From contig JALSLH010000087.1 of assembly GCA_026988435.1 (NCBI GenBank), forward strand, positions 19,144 to 83,143: a stretch of DNA of 64,000 nucleotides, in the 5' to 3' direction. The position numbers and the translations under genes are program-made. The notes below the pieces were generated by a model, which was not told the DNA's origin, ran no database searches, and was given only the letters and a program-made list of their open reading frames with translations. Positions within the stretch are counted from its first letter, which is position 1. Every line of letters starts with the position of its first letter. Positions 18,022-32,493 of this stretch are shown here, in pieces. Source of the DNA: Methylophaga sp. GTDB taxonomy: Bacteria; Pseudomonadota; Gammaproteobacteria; Nitrosococcales; Methylophagaceae.

Positions 18022-19284
18022 ATGAACCCAAGTAACTCTTTTTTATCCGTTTTAGTATCAAAAAAGAATCTACCCTTATTTATTATCACCCTACTTTTTG
18101 CTACCGTAACACTCATAGGCATAGGGCTACTTGCTACGGGTTTCTACCAACAATATTACGATAATCCAATACATATAGGAATAGCAACGGCTATCGGTTT
18201 GCTCCTTACCTTTATCCTATCTTTGCGACTAGCCTACGGTCCATTTCAAGAGCTCAGCACGTCATTAGTCACGATGGAAGAACAAAATCGCCATAACCAA
18301 GATGCGATTTTACAGTTACTTGATGAAATGGGAGATCTTGCCGACGGTGACTTGACCGTATCTGCAACCGTAACCGAAGATATTACAGGAGCCATTGCCG
18401 ATTCCATAAACTACACTATTGACGCACTTCGTGACCTAGTTGAAAACATCAACTCAACAACGGTACACGTAGCCTCAGCGGCACAAGAAACACAAGCCAC
18501 GGCAATACATTTAACAGATGCGAGTGAACATCAAGCTCAACAAATTACAGAGGTATCAACGGCCATTACAGAAATGGCGGGATCGATTGAACAAGTATCT
18601 CAAAATGCGGGGCAATCATCAGAGGTAGCGAAACAATCAGTGCAACTTGCTGCTGAAGGTAATGATGCTGTAAAAGATGCGATTACTGGTATGGACACCA
18701 TCCGTGAACATATCCAAGAAACATCAAAACGGATTAAACGACTTGGGGAAAGCTCGCAGGAAATCGGAGATATCGTAGAACTTATCAACGATATCGCAGA
18801 GCAAACCAATATCCTTTCACTTAATGCTGCGATCCAAGCGACCATGGCAGGTGAAGCCGGTCGTGGTTTTGCGGTGGTAGCCGATGAGGTTCAACGACTA
18901 GCGGAGCGTTCGGGTAACGCGACCAAACAAATTGATGCCTTAGTGCGTACAATCCAAAGTGATACTAATGAAGCGATCAGCTCCATGGAGAAAAGTACTG
19001 CCGGGGTAGTATCGGGAGCAAAATTAACACAAGATGCAGGGGCTGCCCTTGTCCAAATTGAAACAGTATCAAATCAATTAGCGAGCCTGATTGATAACAT
19101 CTCCGACGCGGCAAAACAACAAGCACACGCGGCGGTAAGTACATCAAATAGCATGAATGTAATTCAAGAAATCACCATGCAAACATCGACAGGTACCAAT
19201 GAGAGCGCTGCTTCTATCGGTCGTTTACTCGATCTTACTAATGATCTTCGTAAATCAGTATCTGGTTTTACATTACCATCATAA
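18022..19284 (+). CDS. pilJ: Methyl-accepting chemoreceptor PilJ, short form without periplasmic domain
   Basis: A 420-residue inner-membrane chemoreceptor. Two membrane helices (about residues 16-38 and 46-68) are separated by only about eight polar residues (QQYYDNPI). The large periplasmic ligand domain of the ~680-residue Pseudomonas PilJ is therefore missing. A linker and the cytoplasmic signalling hairpin follow, with the tip ([30 protein letters not shown]) of the PilJ class. Position between pilI and chpA supports the name. Signals must come from inside the cell, the membrane or another protein. No adaptation enzyme genes (pilK, chpB) are nearby. Confidence 0.9.
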   Translation: MNPSNSFLSVLVSKKNLPLFIITLLFATVTLIGIGLLATGFYQQYYDNPIHIGIATAIGLLLTFILSLRLAYGPFQELSTSLVTMEEQNRHNQDAILQLLDEMGDLADGDLTVSATVTEDITGAIADSINYTIDALRDLVENINSTTVHVASAAQETQATAIHLTDASEHQAQQITEVSTAITEMAGSIEQVSQNAGQSSEVAKQSVQLAAEGNDAVKDAITGMDTIREHIQETSKRIKRLGESSQEIGDIVELINDIAEQTNILSLNAAIQATMAGEAGRGFAVVADEVQRLAERSGNATKQIDALVRTIQSDTNEAISSMEKSTAGVVSGAKLTQDAGAALVQIETVSNQLASLIDNISDAAKQQAHAAVSTSNSMNVIQEITMQTSTGTNESAASIGRLLDLTNDLRKSVSGFTLPS

Positions 19285-19299
19285 GAATAAGGAATTTAA

Positions 19300-19360
19300 G
19301 TGAAATATATTTTATTTCGTTGCCTACGCCTTAGACTTAATCACTGTTCGGGGGTAAGCA

Positions 19361-19377
<17 letters not shown>
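19300..19377 (+). CDS. Possible 25-codon leader ORF overlapping the chpA start
   Basis: A GTG at 19300 preceded by AGGAATTTAA opens a 25-codon frame (VKYILFRCLRLRLNHCSGVS and so on) that ends at TAG 19375-19377, 14 bp inside chpA in another frame. It might couple translation to chpA or be a remnant. The composition gives no sign of selection, and chpA has its own GGGGG site, so this is weakly supported. Confidence 0.2.
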
Positions 19378-24844
<5,467 letters not shown>

Positions 24845-24861
24845 ATTAGGAACATCATAAA

Positions 24862-25311
24862 ATGTCCGAGCAATCTACTGACTTCATCCCATGCATGCTT
24901 ATACCGCTGCAGCAACACTATTTGCTGTTGCCCAATACAACGTTAGCCGAAGTTATCCCGATGCCGGATCTTGATGAAGTCAGTGACAAACCTCAATATT
25001 GGGTCGGCCAGTGTGATTGGCACACATGGCAAATTCCGGTGATTGATCTTGAAGGACTTGTTCAAAATAATCCTTCCAATACTGCCGATGCTAATAAACT
25101 TTGCGTAATTCGAGGCATCAATGAATCAAGTAGTGTAAGCGTATATGGCATTCCATGTTACGGCGTACCACAACTGATTCATTTAACTGAATCTGCACTT
25201 AAACCTATCGACGATACAGACGACTCAGATTATTTACACAGCCAAATTCAAATCGGTAATAATATTGCCTATATTCCTAACTTAGATAATATAGAAGCGG
25301 CACTCAATTAA
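24862..25311 (+). CDS. chpC: CheW-like protein ChpC
   Basis: A 149-residue CheW-domain protein (LLLPNTTLAEVIPMPDL near the N-terminus, VPQLIHL and NIAYIPNLDNIEAAL near the end), last gene of the Pil-Chp operon, 17 bp after chpA and with TAGGAAC before the ATG. In P. aeruginosa the CheW-like protein in this position is ChpC, thought to link additional signals to ChpA. The CheB-type gene chpB, which normally lies between chpA and chpC, is absent. A MITE-like element begins 7 bp after its stop codon. Confidence 0.85.
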   Translation: MSEQSTDFIPCMLIPLQQHYLLLPNTTLAEVIPMPDLDEVSDKPQYWVGQCDWHTWQIPVIDLEGLVQNNPSNTADANKLCVIRGINESSSVSVYGIPCYGVPQLIHLTESALKPIDDTDDSDYLHSQIQIGNNIAYIPNLDNIEAALN

Positions 25312-25317
25312 CGACTA

Positions 25318-25585
25318 ATATACCCGTGACCATTCAATCTGTAGATTTCAGAGTTTAGCACAAGCGTCAGAGCAAGGCGCAATGTGAAGGCAATGACGAG
25401 TCCTTGTCAAGCATTGCAACGTAGCACTGGCGTTTGTGCTAATCTCCCACAGGGCAAGAGAATAAGCCACACTCTTCGTCGTTTTAAAGCCTTAAATTAG
25501 AATGACTAATTCTGCGACTTTATGCCTAGAATAGTATGGCTTCTTCTCATGCTGAATTCTGCAGATTGAATGGTCACGGGTATAT
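25318..25585. mobile_element. MITE-like element with perfect 24-bp terminal inverted repeats
   Basis: The ends 25318-25341 and 25562-25585 are perfect 24-bp inverted repeats (ATATACCCGTGACCATTCAA plus TCTG), and the pairing continues inward about 10 bp with two mismatches. Inside there is a second dyad (TTAGCACAAGCG / GCGTTTGTGCTAA, about 25355-25441). The 268-bp element has no coding capacity and sits between the chpC stop and the slt start. No clear target-site duplication is visible. Confidence 0.7.
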
Positions 25586-25628
25586 AGTGTAAGATCTCGC
25601 TACTCTTAAATTCTACAACAGATACATT

Positions 25629-27572
25629 ATGACCCCACTAAAATGGATAGTTTGGAGTAGCCTCTATCTAATCACTCTAAACCCTGCAATTACTTTCGCA
25701 ACCAGTAATACTGCCACAATAGCAAAGCAGCGCGCAATATTTCAACAAGCAAAAAAAGCATTGGAAACCAACCGTGTATCGCGTTTTCAATCACTGCAAA
25801 CACAATTAAATGATTACCCTCTGCAACCCTATTTAGAATATTTGTATCTTCGCCATCGCTTAAGCCAAACAAAGAATACAACTATTATTCAGTTTCTAAA
25901 TCAAAACCAAGATACTTTTTATGCGCAGCGGCTTCGCAGTGCCTGGTTAGATCGACTAGCTAAAACAAAGCAATGGCAACTATTTCTCGATGTTTATCGT
26001 GCGCCTCAGTCAGTATCAAGACAATGTCTCCGCCTGCAAGCACTTATTGCAACGCATCAACGCGAACAAGCGCTAAAAGACACGCCTGAATTATGGCTAT
26101 CGTCCAGTTCTTTACCTTCATCTTGCGATAGTGCATTCAAACTCTGGCAAGATAAAGGCCTGCTTACGGATGAATTACGTCGTCAGCGGATCCACCTTGC
26201 TCTATCAAAAAACCAATATTCATTGGCGCTCTACTTAGCAAAATCACTGCCTGATGCAACTCAAGTAAAATCTGAGATTTCATCTTGGCAAAAAATGCAT
26301 AATGACCCTCTAACGTCATTGCGAGCATTACCATCGTCAGGCCCCAGCCTTCTAAGCCAAGATACAGCCATGTCTCGTGACATTATTCAGCATGGCATTG
26401 CCCGACTTGCTCGAAAATCCACAAGCCAGGCCTATAAAGCTTGGCAACGTATTGCGCCTGCTTATAGCTTCACTGAACATGAAAACAACCTTATTCAAAG
26501 CGCTATTGGCAAGCGAGCAGCATTAAGCCGAGAAGATAGAACATTAGAATTTTATGGTGATGCTCCTGCCCAGCCATGGCGTGTTCGTGCCGCACTATGG
26601 CAACAAGATTGGCAAGGGGTGCAACGCGCAATTTCCAGTTTAAATTATGATGACAAACAATCTACCCGCTGGCAATATTGGTTAGGACGTAGTCAAGAAG
26701 AATTAGGTGAAAAATCCGCCGCAGATTCAACCTACCAAGGTATTATTATGCAACGTGATTATTATTCTTTTCTTGCAGCAGATAAACTAAACCTAAACTA
26801 TCAAATGAACCACAACCCTATTGTATCAACAGAATCAGGGCTCGATATTATTTCCCAACAGCCTGAAATTCTCCGACTTAAAGAATTTTACGCACTTAAT
26901 ATGGGTCTTGAGGCACGTAGACAAGCATACAAGCTTAAACAAACCCGTACACCTCGAGAACTACAACTCATTTCGATATTAACGCATCGATGGAACTGGC
27001 ATAACCAAACTATCGCCTTATTGGGAAAAGCAAAATATTGGGATGCCTTAGATTTACGCTTTCCTGTTGTTTATAAATCCGCAGTGTTAAAAGAAGGCAG
27101 AAATAATAATATCGATCCAGCATGGTTATTAGGTGTTATTCGCCAAGAAAGTGCTTTTAATGAACGCGCACGCTCCCGAGTTGGCGCTTCAGGTCTAATG
27201 CAACTTATGCCAAAAACAGCTACCCTAATCGCTAAGCTAATCAAGCAGCCTTTAAAGCGACAGTCTGAGCTTTTAAACTCAAATCGAAATATCCAGCTGG
27301 GCAGCGCATACTTAACTAAAATGTATAATGAAAACCAACACAATCCCGTACTAGCTACAGCCTCATACAATGCGGGGCCGCACCGTGTTAAAAAATGGTT
27401 ACCCAAAAAACAACTGGCTGCCGACATCTGGATTGAGAATATTCCATTTAATGAAACTCGAAAATACACCAGTAATGTACTTAGTTATGCAGCTGTTTTT
27501 GAATATCAGCTCAAACGTCCCATCACACCGTTGCATAAGCGCATGCCAGCAATAAAGCCTAAAAATCCTTAA
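25629..27572 (+). CDS. slt: Soluble lytic murein transglycosylase
   Basis: A 647-residue periplasmic enzyme of the Slt70 type: a signal peptide (to about residue 24, ITFA/TSNT), an alpha-superhelical U and linker region of many short helices, and a C-terminal lysozyme-like domain (about 480-640) with the catalytic Glu in RQESAFNERARSRVGASGLM and the motifs MQLMPKTA and ATASYNAGPHRVKKW. It cleaves peptidoglycan glycan strands to 1,6-anhydromuropeptides in wall turnover. Its promoter must lie in or next to the MITE-like element. cca follows after 18 bp and is probably co-transcribed. Confidence 0.95.
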   Translation: MTPLKWIVWSSLYLITLNPAITFATSNTATIAKQRAIFQQAKKALETNRVSRFQSLQTQLNDYPLQPYLEYLYLRHRLSQTKNTTIIQFLNQNQDTFYAQRLRSAWLDRLAKTKQWQLFLDVYRAPQSVSRQCLRLQALIATHQREQALKDTPELWLSSSSLPSSCDSAFKLWQDKGLLTDELRRQRIHLALSKNQYSLALYLAKSLPDATQVKSEISSWQKMHNDPLTSLRALPSSGPSLLSQDTAMSRDIIQHGIARLARKSTSQAYKAWQRIAPAYSFTEHENNLIQSAIGKRAALSREDRTLEFYGDAPAQPWRVRAALWQQDWQGVQRAISSLNYDDKQSTRWQYWLGRSQEELGEKSAADSTYQGIIMQRDYYSFLAADKLNLNYQMNHNPIVSTESGLDIISQQPEILRLKEFYALNMGLEARRQAYKLKQTRTPRELQLISILTHRWNWHNQTIALLGKAKYWDALDLRFPVVYKSAVLKEGRNNNIDPAWLLGVIRQESAFNERARSRVGASGLMQLMPKTATLIAKLIKQPLKRQSELLNSNRNIQLGSAYLTKMYNENQHNPVLATASYNAGPHRVKKWLPKKQLAADIWIENIPFNETRKYTSNVLSYAAVFEYQLKRPITPLHKRMPAIKPKNP

Positions 27573-27590
27573 GGAGACTCTGAATAAGAC

Positions 27591-28805
27591 ATGAAAACCT
27601 ATCTCGTCGGCGGCGGAGTTCGCGATCACTTGCTTGGCTTAGCGATTAAAGACCGAGACTGGGTTGTGGTTGGCAGCTCACCTAAAGAAATGCTGGCGCA
27701 AGGCTACCAGCCGGTGGGCAAAGACTTCCCCGTATTCCTACATCCTAAAACACATGAAGAATATGCCCTCGCCCGTACTGAACGTAAATCAGGAAAGGGC
27801 TATAAAGGTTTCACCGTTTATGCTGCGCCCGATGTAACCTTAGAACAAGATCTCGAACGCCGCGATCTCACTATCAATGCAATAGCCCAAGCCGAAGATG
27901 GTACCTTGATCGATCCCTTTAATGGGCAACAAGATCTCAAAGATAAAATTCTACGGCATGTTTCTCCCGCATTTATTGAAGATCCCGTTCGCGTATTACG
28001 CATTGCCCGTTTTGCCGCTCGATTCGGCTTCACCATTGCTGATGAAACCAAACAACTTATCCAACAAATGGTGGCAAACAAAGAACTAACTCATCTCGTT
28101 CCAGAACGCGTGTGGCAAGAACTAAGCAAAGCATTAGCCACTGAACAGCCTTCACTATTTTTTATGGCCCTTCGAGATGCAGGTGCATTAAAGACATTAT
28201 TCCCTGATATTGATCGTCTTTTTGGTGTACCCCAAATGAAAAAATGGCATCCTGAAGTTGATACGGGCATTCATGTCATGATGGTAATAGATCAAGCTGC
28301 AAAACTGAGTGACAATATTACTGTCCGCTTTGCCGCACTATGCCATGACCTCGGAAAAGGCACGACTCCAATTGACATCCTACCCCACCATTACGGCCAT
28401 GAAGAGCGCAGTATCAAGCTCACTAAGGCTCTATGCCAACGGCTTCGTGTGCCAAAAGACATTGAATCCTTGGCTTTAAGCGTCGCAGAATATCACACCC
28501 ACGTGCATCGTCTTTTTGAAATGAAACCAAAGACAATATTAAAGGTTATTGAAGCACTTGATTCCTTCCGTAGACCAGAACGCTTTGAGCAGTACTTGCT
28601 CAGCTCAGAAGCCGACAGTCGAGGACGTACAGGTTATGAAGACTTGCCTGTGCCTACTATTGCTGCATTCAAACAATGCTTTGAAGCAGCAAGACTTGTC
28701 ACCACAAAACAATTTATCGACCAAGGATTACAAGGAATAGCCATCGCAGAAGCGTTACGTAAGTCACGTATTGAAGCAATTAAACAGTTAATGCCGCTAA
28801 ACTGA
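27591..28805 (+). CDS. cca: CCA-adding tRNA nucleotidyltransferase with HD domain
   Basis: A 404-residue class II CCA enzyme with YLVGGGVRDHLLGL, the metal-binding DRDW, RRDLTINAIA and RVLRIARFAARFGF in the N-terminal half. A C-terminal HD phosphohydrolase domain has AALCHDLGKGTTP. It adds or repairs the 3' CCA of tRNA. The HD domain, as in E. coli, may give phosphatase and phosphodiesterase activity. AAGGAG precedes the ATG. It follows slt by 18 bp. Confidence 0.97.
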   Translation: MKTYLVGGGVRDHLLGLAIKDRDWVVVGSSPKEMLAQGYQPVGKDFPVFLHPKTHEEYALARTERKSGKGYKGFTVYAAPDVTLEQDLERRDLTINAIAQAEDGTLIDPFNGQQDLKDKILRHVSPAFIEDPVRVLRIARFAARFGFTIADETKQLIQQMVANKELTHLVPERVWQELSKALATEQPSLFFMALRDAGALKTLFPDIDRLFGVPQMKKWHPEVDTGIHVMMVIDQAAKLSDNITVRFAALCHDLGKGTTPIDILPHHYGHEERSIKLTKALCQRLRVPKDIESLALSVAEYHTHVHRLFEMKPKTILKVIEALDSFRRPERFEQYLLSSEADSRGRTGYEDLPVPTIAAFKQCFEAARLVTTKQFIDQGLQGIAIAEALRKSRIEAIKQLMPLN

Positions 28806-28830
28806 CTAAATACCCACTAAAAATGGTGTA

Positions 28831-28857
28831 TTAACAAATAACTACTTAACGTATAAT
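28831..28857 (+). promoter_or_regulatory. Promoter candidate for mch
   Basis: TTAACA (28831-28836) and a perfect TATAAT (28852-28857) are separated by 15 bp, 31 bp upstream of the mch start codon. Spacing is short of the optimum, so a regulator may help. Confidence 0.5.
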
Positions 28858-28887
28858 CGGCCCAGAACCTACTTCTAAGGATTAAAA

Positions 28888-29859
28888 ATGAGTGAGTCAA
28901 TTTCTGCTAACTGGACAAGTGTTAATGCTGCATGCCAACCTTTAGTCGACAGCCTAGTTGAAAATGCACAAGCATTACAACTTGAAATCAGCACATTAAG
29001 TAATGGCACACGTATTATTGATGCAGGTATCAAATGCACCGGCGGTCTAGAGGCCGGTCGCCTAATCGGTGAAATATGCATGGGCGGCTTAGGCACGGCA
29101 ACCCTAGGTACTAATAGTGGCTTTGACAACTGGCCTTGGTCAGTCAATGTTCACGCTAAAACCCCCGTATTAAGCTGTCTCGGTAGCCAATATGCTGGCT
29201 GGAGCTTATCACACGAAAAATTCTTCGCACTCGGCAGCGGCCCAGGTCGCGCATTAGCGGGCAAAGAAGAAGTGTTAAAAGAATTTGGCTATAAAGACGA
29301 AGCAGACAAAACCGTTATCGTATTAGAAACCGATAAATTCCCACCGATTGAAGTTGCAGAAAAAGTAGCTAAAGACTGTGATATCAATGCAAAAAACTTA
29401 ACGTTCATCTTGACACCAACATCAAGTCTAGCTGGCGTAATGCAAATTGCCATTCGCGTATTAGAAGTGGCAATGCACAAAGCACATACCCTGCACTTTC
29501 CTATGGATAAAATCATTGACGGTTTTGGTGTAACCCCAGTTTCACCGCCAGGTGGTGACTTTATGACCGGTATGGGTCGCACAAATGACGCTATTCTTTA
29601 TGGCGGCATGGTCCATCTATTTGTTGATGCCACTGATGATGAAGCACAAGACTTAGCTGAAAAACTACCCAGCAACACATCTTCTGATTACGGTCGCCCT
29701 TTCGGTGAGATATTTAAATCGTATGATTTCGACTTTTTCAAGGTTGACCCAATGTTATTTAGCCCAGCTAAAGTGACAGTGACCAATGCTAATACGGGTA
29801 AGAGCTTTACTGCTGGCGAATTAAATAAAAAATTATTGACTACTTCGTTTGAGCTTTAG
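28888..29859 (+). CDS. mch: Methenyl-tetrahydromethanopterin cyclohydrolase
   Basis: A 323-residue enzyme that hydrolyses methenyl-H4MPT to formyl-H4MPT, the third step of the H4MPT formaldehyde oxidation route in methylotrophic bacteria. Family stretches are [34 protein letters not shown] and [20 protein letters not shown]. It is cytoplasmic. TAAGGATT is a good ribosome site and a TATAAT lies upstream. In other methylotrophs mch is followed directly by orf5, orf7 and fae. Here 4.95 kb with vapBC and a McrBC-type module lies between mch and orf5. Confidence 0.97.
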   Translation: MSESISANWTSVNAACQPLVDSLVENAQALQLEISTLSNGTRIIDAGIKCTGGLEAGRLIGEICMGGLGTATLGTNSGFDNWPWSVNVHAKTPVLSCLGSQYAGWSLSHEKFFALGSGPGRALAGKEEVLKEFGYKDEADKTVIVLETDKFPPIEVAEKVAKDCDINAKNLTFILTPTSSLAGVMQIAIRVLEVAMHKAHTLHFPMDKIIDGFGVTPVSPPGGDFMTGMGRTNDAILYGGMVHLFVDATDDEAQDLAEKLPSNTSSDYGRPFGEIFKSYDFDFFKVDPMLFSPAKVTVTNANTGKSFTAGELNKKLLTTSFEL

Positions 29860-29912
29860 AGTATTCTTTATCTGCTATAACCCCGTCATATCTTATCTGT
29901 TCTAAACTCGTC

Positions 29913-29937
29913 ATCCCCGAGATCTTTTATCGGGGAT
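29913..29937. repeat. Hairpin after mch, possible terminator or dispersed repeat
   Basis: ATCCCCGA and TCGGGGAT form a perfect 8-bp stem around a 9-nt loop. No T-run follows directly (TCTGATG), so it is either a weak terminator or a small REP-like repeat. It marks the left side of the vapBC-mcrBC block. Confidence 0.5.
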
Positions 29938-29973
29938 CTGATGTAATAACGCTAATTTTTAAGTGGCTTGTCA

Positions 29974-30002
29974 TTGACAAAATACACCACCCATCTGATA
30001 AT
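29974..30002 (+). promoter_or_regulatory. Strong sigma-70 promoter of vapBC
   Basis: A consensus TTGACA (29974-29979), a 17-bp spacer and GATAAT (29997-30002) lie 32 bp before the antitoxin start. A short AT dyad (ATATA-ACAAA-TATAT, near 30007-30021) just downstream could be the VapB operator. Confidence 0.75.
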
Positions 30003-30034
30003 CCACATATAACAAATATATTTAGAGGGTAGCA

Positions 30035-30259
30035 ATGGCACAATTACATTTTTACATACCCGATGCAATTGCTGAGAAAATTAAGCTAAAAGCAGACCAT
30101 GCCCACTTATCGGTGTCAAAATACCTAGCCGAACTTGCCAAAAGAGAAGTCGAATCACAGTGGCCAGAACACTATTTTGAGACCTTTGGTGCATGGCAAG
30201 GCGAAGCACTCGCTCGCCCTGATCAACAAGATATTGAGCAACGAGCACACTTTGACTAA
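30035..30259 (+). CDS. vapB: VapB-type antitoxin
   Basis: A 74-residue protein with an N-terminal ribbon-helix-helix-like segment (MAQLHFYIPDAIAEKIKLKA, then HLSVSKYLAELAKREV) and an acidic, Trp- and Gln-containing tail likely to wrap the toxin. It should bind DNA as a dimer, repress its own promoter and neutralise VapC. TAGAGGGT precedes the ATG. Its TAA overlaps the ATG of the toxin by one base (TAATG), the tight coupling usual in type II toxin-antitoxin pairs. The symbol is given by role, not by close homology. Confidence 0.85.
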   Translation: MAQLHFYIPDAIAEKIKLKADHAHLSVSKYLAELAKREVESQWPEHYFETFGAWQGEALARPDQQDIEQRAHFD

Positions 30260-30657
30260 TGTATCTACTTGATACCAATATTTGCATTTATCTGCTAAAT
30301 AATCGTCATTCTCATATAGAACAACGCCTGCGAGATATCGCGCCAGCCGATATTGCATTGTGTAGCATTGTTAAAGCAGAATTACTGTTCGGCGCACGAC
30401 ATAGCCAAAAAGTCGAAGCAAATTTACAACTACTTAAGCAATTCTTTGCACCACTCAATAGTCTAGCCTTTGATGATCGCTGTGCTGAAGAATATGGTGT
30501 GATCCGCGCTGATCTCAGCACCCAAGGCAAACTGATCGGCCCCAACGACCTATTAATCGCCGCCATAGCTAAGGCACACGATGCGGTGTTAGTCACACAT
30601 AATACCAACGAATTTTCTCGTATTACGGGATTGCGGTTAGAGGATTGGCAAGTATGA
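30259..30657 (+). CDS. vapC: VapC toxin, PIN-domain ribonuclease
   Basis: A 132-residue PIN domain with the acidic residues in order: Asp5 in MYLLDTNICIYLL, Glu in IVKAELLFGA, Asp in IGPNDLLIAA and the C-terminal VTHNTNEFSRITGLRLEDW. VapC toxins are Mg-dependent endoribonucleases that usually cut tRNA or the sarcin-ricin loop; the target here is unknown. It is translationally coupled to vapB. The McrB-like gene begins 40 bp downstream on the same strand, so toxin-antitoxin and restriction genes are probably on one transcript. Confidence 0.93.
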   Translation: MYLLDTNICIYLLNNRHSHIEQRLRDIAPADIALCSIVKAELLFGARHSQKVEANLQLLKQFFAPLNSLAFDDRCAEEYGVIRADLSTQGKLIGPNDLLIAAIAKAHDAVLVTHNTNEFSRITGLRLEDWQV

Positions 30658-30697
30658 ATTTCTCACGTTAAAGCGCTGAAAGAACAAAGGAAGAAAA

Positions 30698-32482
30698 ATG
30701 GTAGAATTAAGTCAAATACTAGAAGAAATTTCCAATAACTGGACCAGCGCTGTTACTGAGTCGTTTAGTAATCATCTTATTGCCCAAAAAATTCGTAAAG
30801 AACTCCCCAATATAATAAAAAACATAGTTGCAAATCAATTTCCAACTCTTGAAATCAAGTCAAGTGCTGGAGCAGGTAACTGGGCAAATGTACCATGGCT
30901 ATCAATACTTGACCCCAAAATAACTGACACAACCCAAGAAGGTATTTATCCTGTATATCTTTTTAAAGCAGACGGAACAGGAGTATATTTATCTTTAAAC
31001 CAAGGAACTACAAACCCTGCAAATTTATTAGGCAAGAACGAGGCAGAGAAGCAGGCACTTGAAACTTCCCAGTTCATACTGGAATCAATTGATGGTTTAA
31101 AAGACTGGGGGGACACATCTATTGACCTTGCCGCTAGCACACCTCTTGGGAAGTCATATGAACGATCAAATATCATAGCTAAATATTATGCTGCGACCTC
31201 AATCCCAGATGACCAACAGTTGCAAAAAGACTTATTATCATTGCTCGAGTTTTATTCTCAAATACGGGAATTAAATATCCCAAAGGAAGATGTAGTGAAA
31301 AAAAACAAGCTAAAATCTACTTCACTCCCCAAACCCTTCATCCTACTCTCCGGTATTTCAGGCACAGGCAAAACCCGCTTTGTAAAACAACAAGCCTTAT
31401 GCCTTAGAGATGATGGCTCAAACTATCAATTAGTGCCGGTTCGCCCAGATTGGCATGAACCCTCTGATCTATTAGGTTATATCTCTCGATTAGGCAATAA
31501 TGGCGCTATTTATATTGTCACTGATTTTTTGCGATTTCTGGTTGCAGCATGGCAAGAGATGGTTGAAAGTGTTGATGAGAATGAAATTATATTTAACGAT
31601 AATACGATTCCTTATTGGTTATGTTTAGATGAAATGAATCTTGCTCCCGTGGAGCAATATTTTGCTGATTATTTATCGGTGATTGAAACGCGTGAGTGGG
31701 ATGACAATGGTCAATATCGTTGTGAGCCATTACTTAATGCCAGTATTTTTACACAAGTTGATGATCCAGCTCTATTAAGAACCAGTCTGAACCTTGATGG
31801 CGATGACAATGATGATTTATGGGCTTATTTTTTAAAAAATGGTATCAGTATTCCCCCCAATTTAATTGTTGCAGGCACGGTGAATATGGATGAAACCACT
31901 CATGGCTTTTCTCGCAAGGTGATTGACCGTGCTTTTACGCTGGATTTTGGTGAGTTTTTCCCCAATGATTATCAAGCCTATTTTGAACCCAGAACACAGG
32001 CTAAAACGCTCAGTTACGCTACACTTTCTCGTGTTGATGAAGCTGAACTTGCTAATTATGATGGCAAGGGCACAAAAAGCATTGCCTTTTTAGAGGCGAT
32101 TAATTCAGTGTTAAACGCCACCCCATTTGAGCTGGCATATCGTGCCTTAAATGAATTATTAATTGCTGTGGTCTGCTTTGAGCCGAGTGATGACATTGCT
32201 TTGCAGGCAGTGTGGGATGACTTTTTAATGACCAAGGTATTGCCCCGTATTGAGGGTGACGCTGAAAAACTGCATGATGATGGTGAGACCAGTTTGCTAC
32301 GCCAGTTAGAAATCGTGCTTGAAGCACAGTTAAGTGAGATTTGGAGTGCAAAGACGCGACCGGATTTATTAAGAGAAGCCATTGATGGCAGCAAGTTAAC
32401 CATTACTTGCCGTTCTAAAAAGAAAGTCAACTGGATGCAGCAACGCTTAACTGATAATAGCTTTACCTCATTTTGGCCTTAA
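30698..32482 (+). CDS. McrB-like AAA+ NTPase with N-terminal DUF3578 domain
   Basis: A 594-residue protein. The N-terminal ~190 residues are a DUF3578 (MrcB_N) domain: NWANVPWLSILDP, EGIYPVYLFKADGTGVYLSL, NQGTTN. The AAA+ domain follows with Walker A GISGTGKT at 219-226, Walker B WLCLDEMNLAPVEQYFADYL near 306-325 and GTVNMDETTHGFSRKVIDRA. In McrBC-type (type IV) restriction this subunit recognises DNA through its N-terminal domain and powers translocation as a ring. Codon use changes near codon 205: nine ATA and four GGA codons before it, one ATA and no GGA in the ~390 after it, as if the recognition domain had been swapped. AGGAAGAAAA precedes the ATG; the McrC-like gene follows after 11 bp. 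Confidence 0.88.
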   Translation: MVELSQILEEISNNWTSAVTESFSNHLIAQKIRKELPNIIKNIVANQFPTLEIKSSAGAGNWANVPWLSILDPKITDTTQEGIYPVYLFKADGTGVYLSLNQGTTNPANLLGKNEAEKQALETSQFILESIDGLKDWGDTSIDLAASTPLGKSYERSNIIAKYYAATSIPDDQQLQKDLLSLLEFYSQIRELNIPKEDVVKKNKLKSTSLPKPFILLSGISGTGKTRFVKQQALCLRDDGSNYQLVPVRPDWHEPSDLLGYISRLGNNGAIYIVTDFLRFLVAAWQEMVESVDENEIIFNDNTIPYWLCLDEMNLAPVEQYFADYLSVIETREWDDNGQYRCEPLLNASIFTQVDDPALLRTSLNLDGDDNDDLWAYFLKNGISIPPNLIVAGTVNMDETTHGFSRKVIDRAFTLDFGEFFPNDYQAYFEPRTQAKTLSYATLSRVDEAELANYDGKGTKSIAFLEAINSVLNATPFELAYRALNELLIAVVCFEPSDDIALQAVWDDFLMTKVLPRIEGDAEKLHDDGETSLLRQLEIVLEAQLSEIWSAKTRPDLLREAIDGSKLTITCRSKKKVNWMQQRLTDNSFTSFWP

Positions 32483-32493
32483 TTTAACGCGTC

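Noticed and set aside
29974..30034. Attachment site or direct repeats flanking the vapBC-mcrBC block
   Set aside because: I compared the sequence after mch with that around 34807 and found no convincing direct repeat, and no integrase or tRNA gene is present. Insertion is argued only from gene order.
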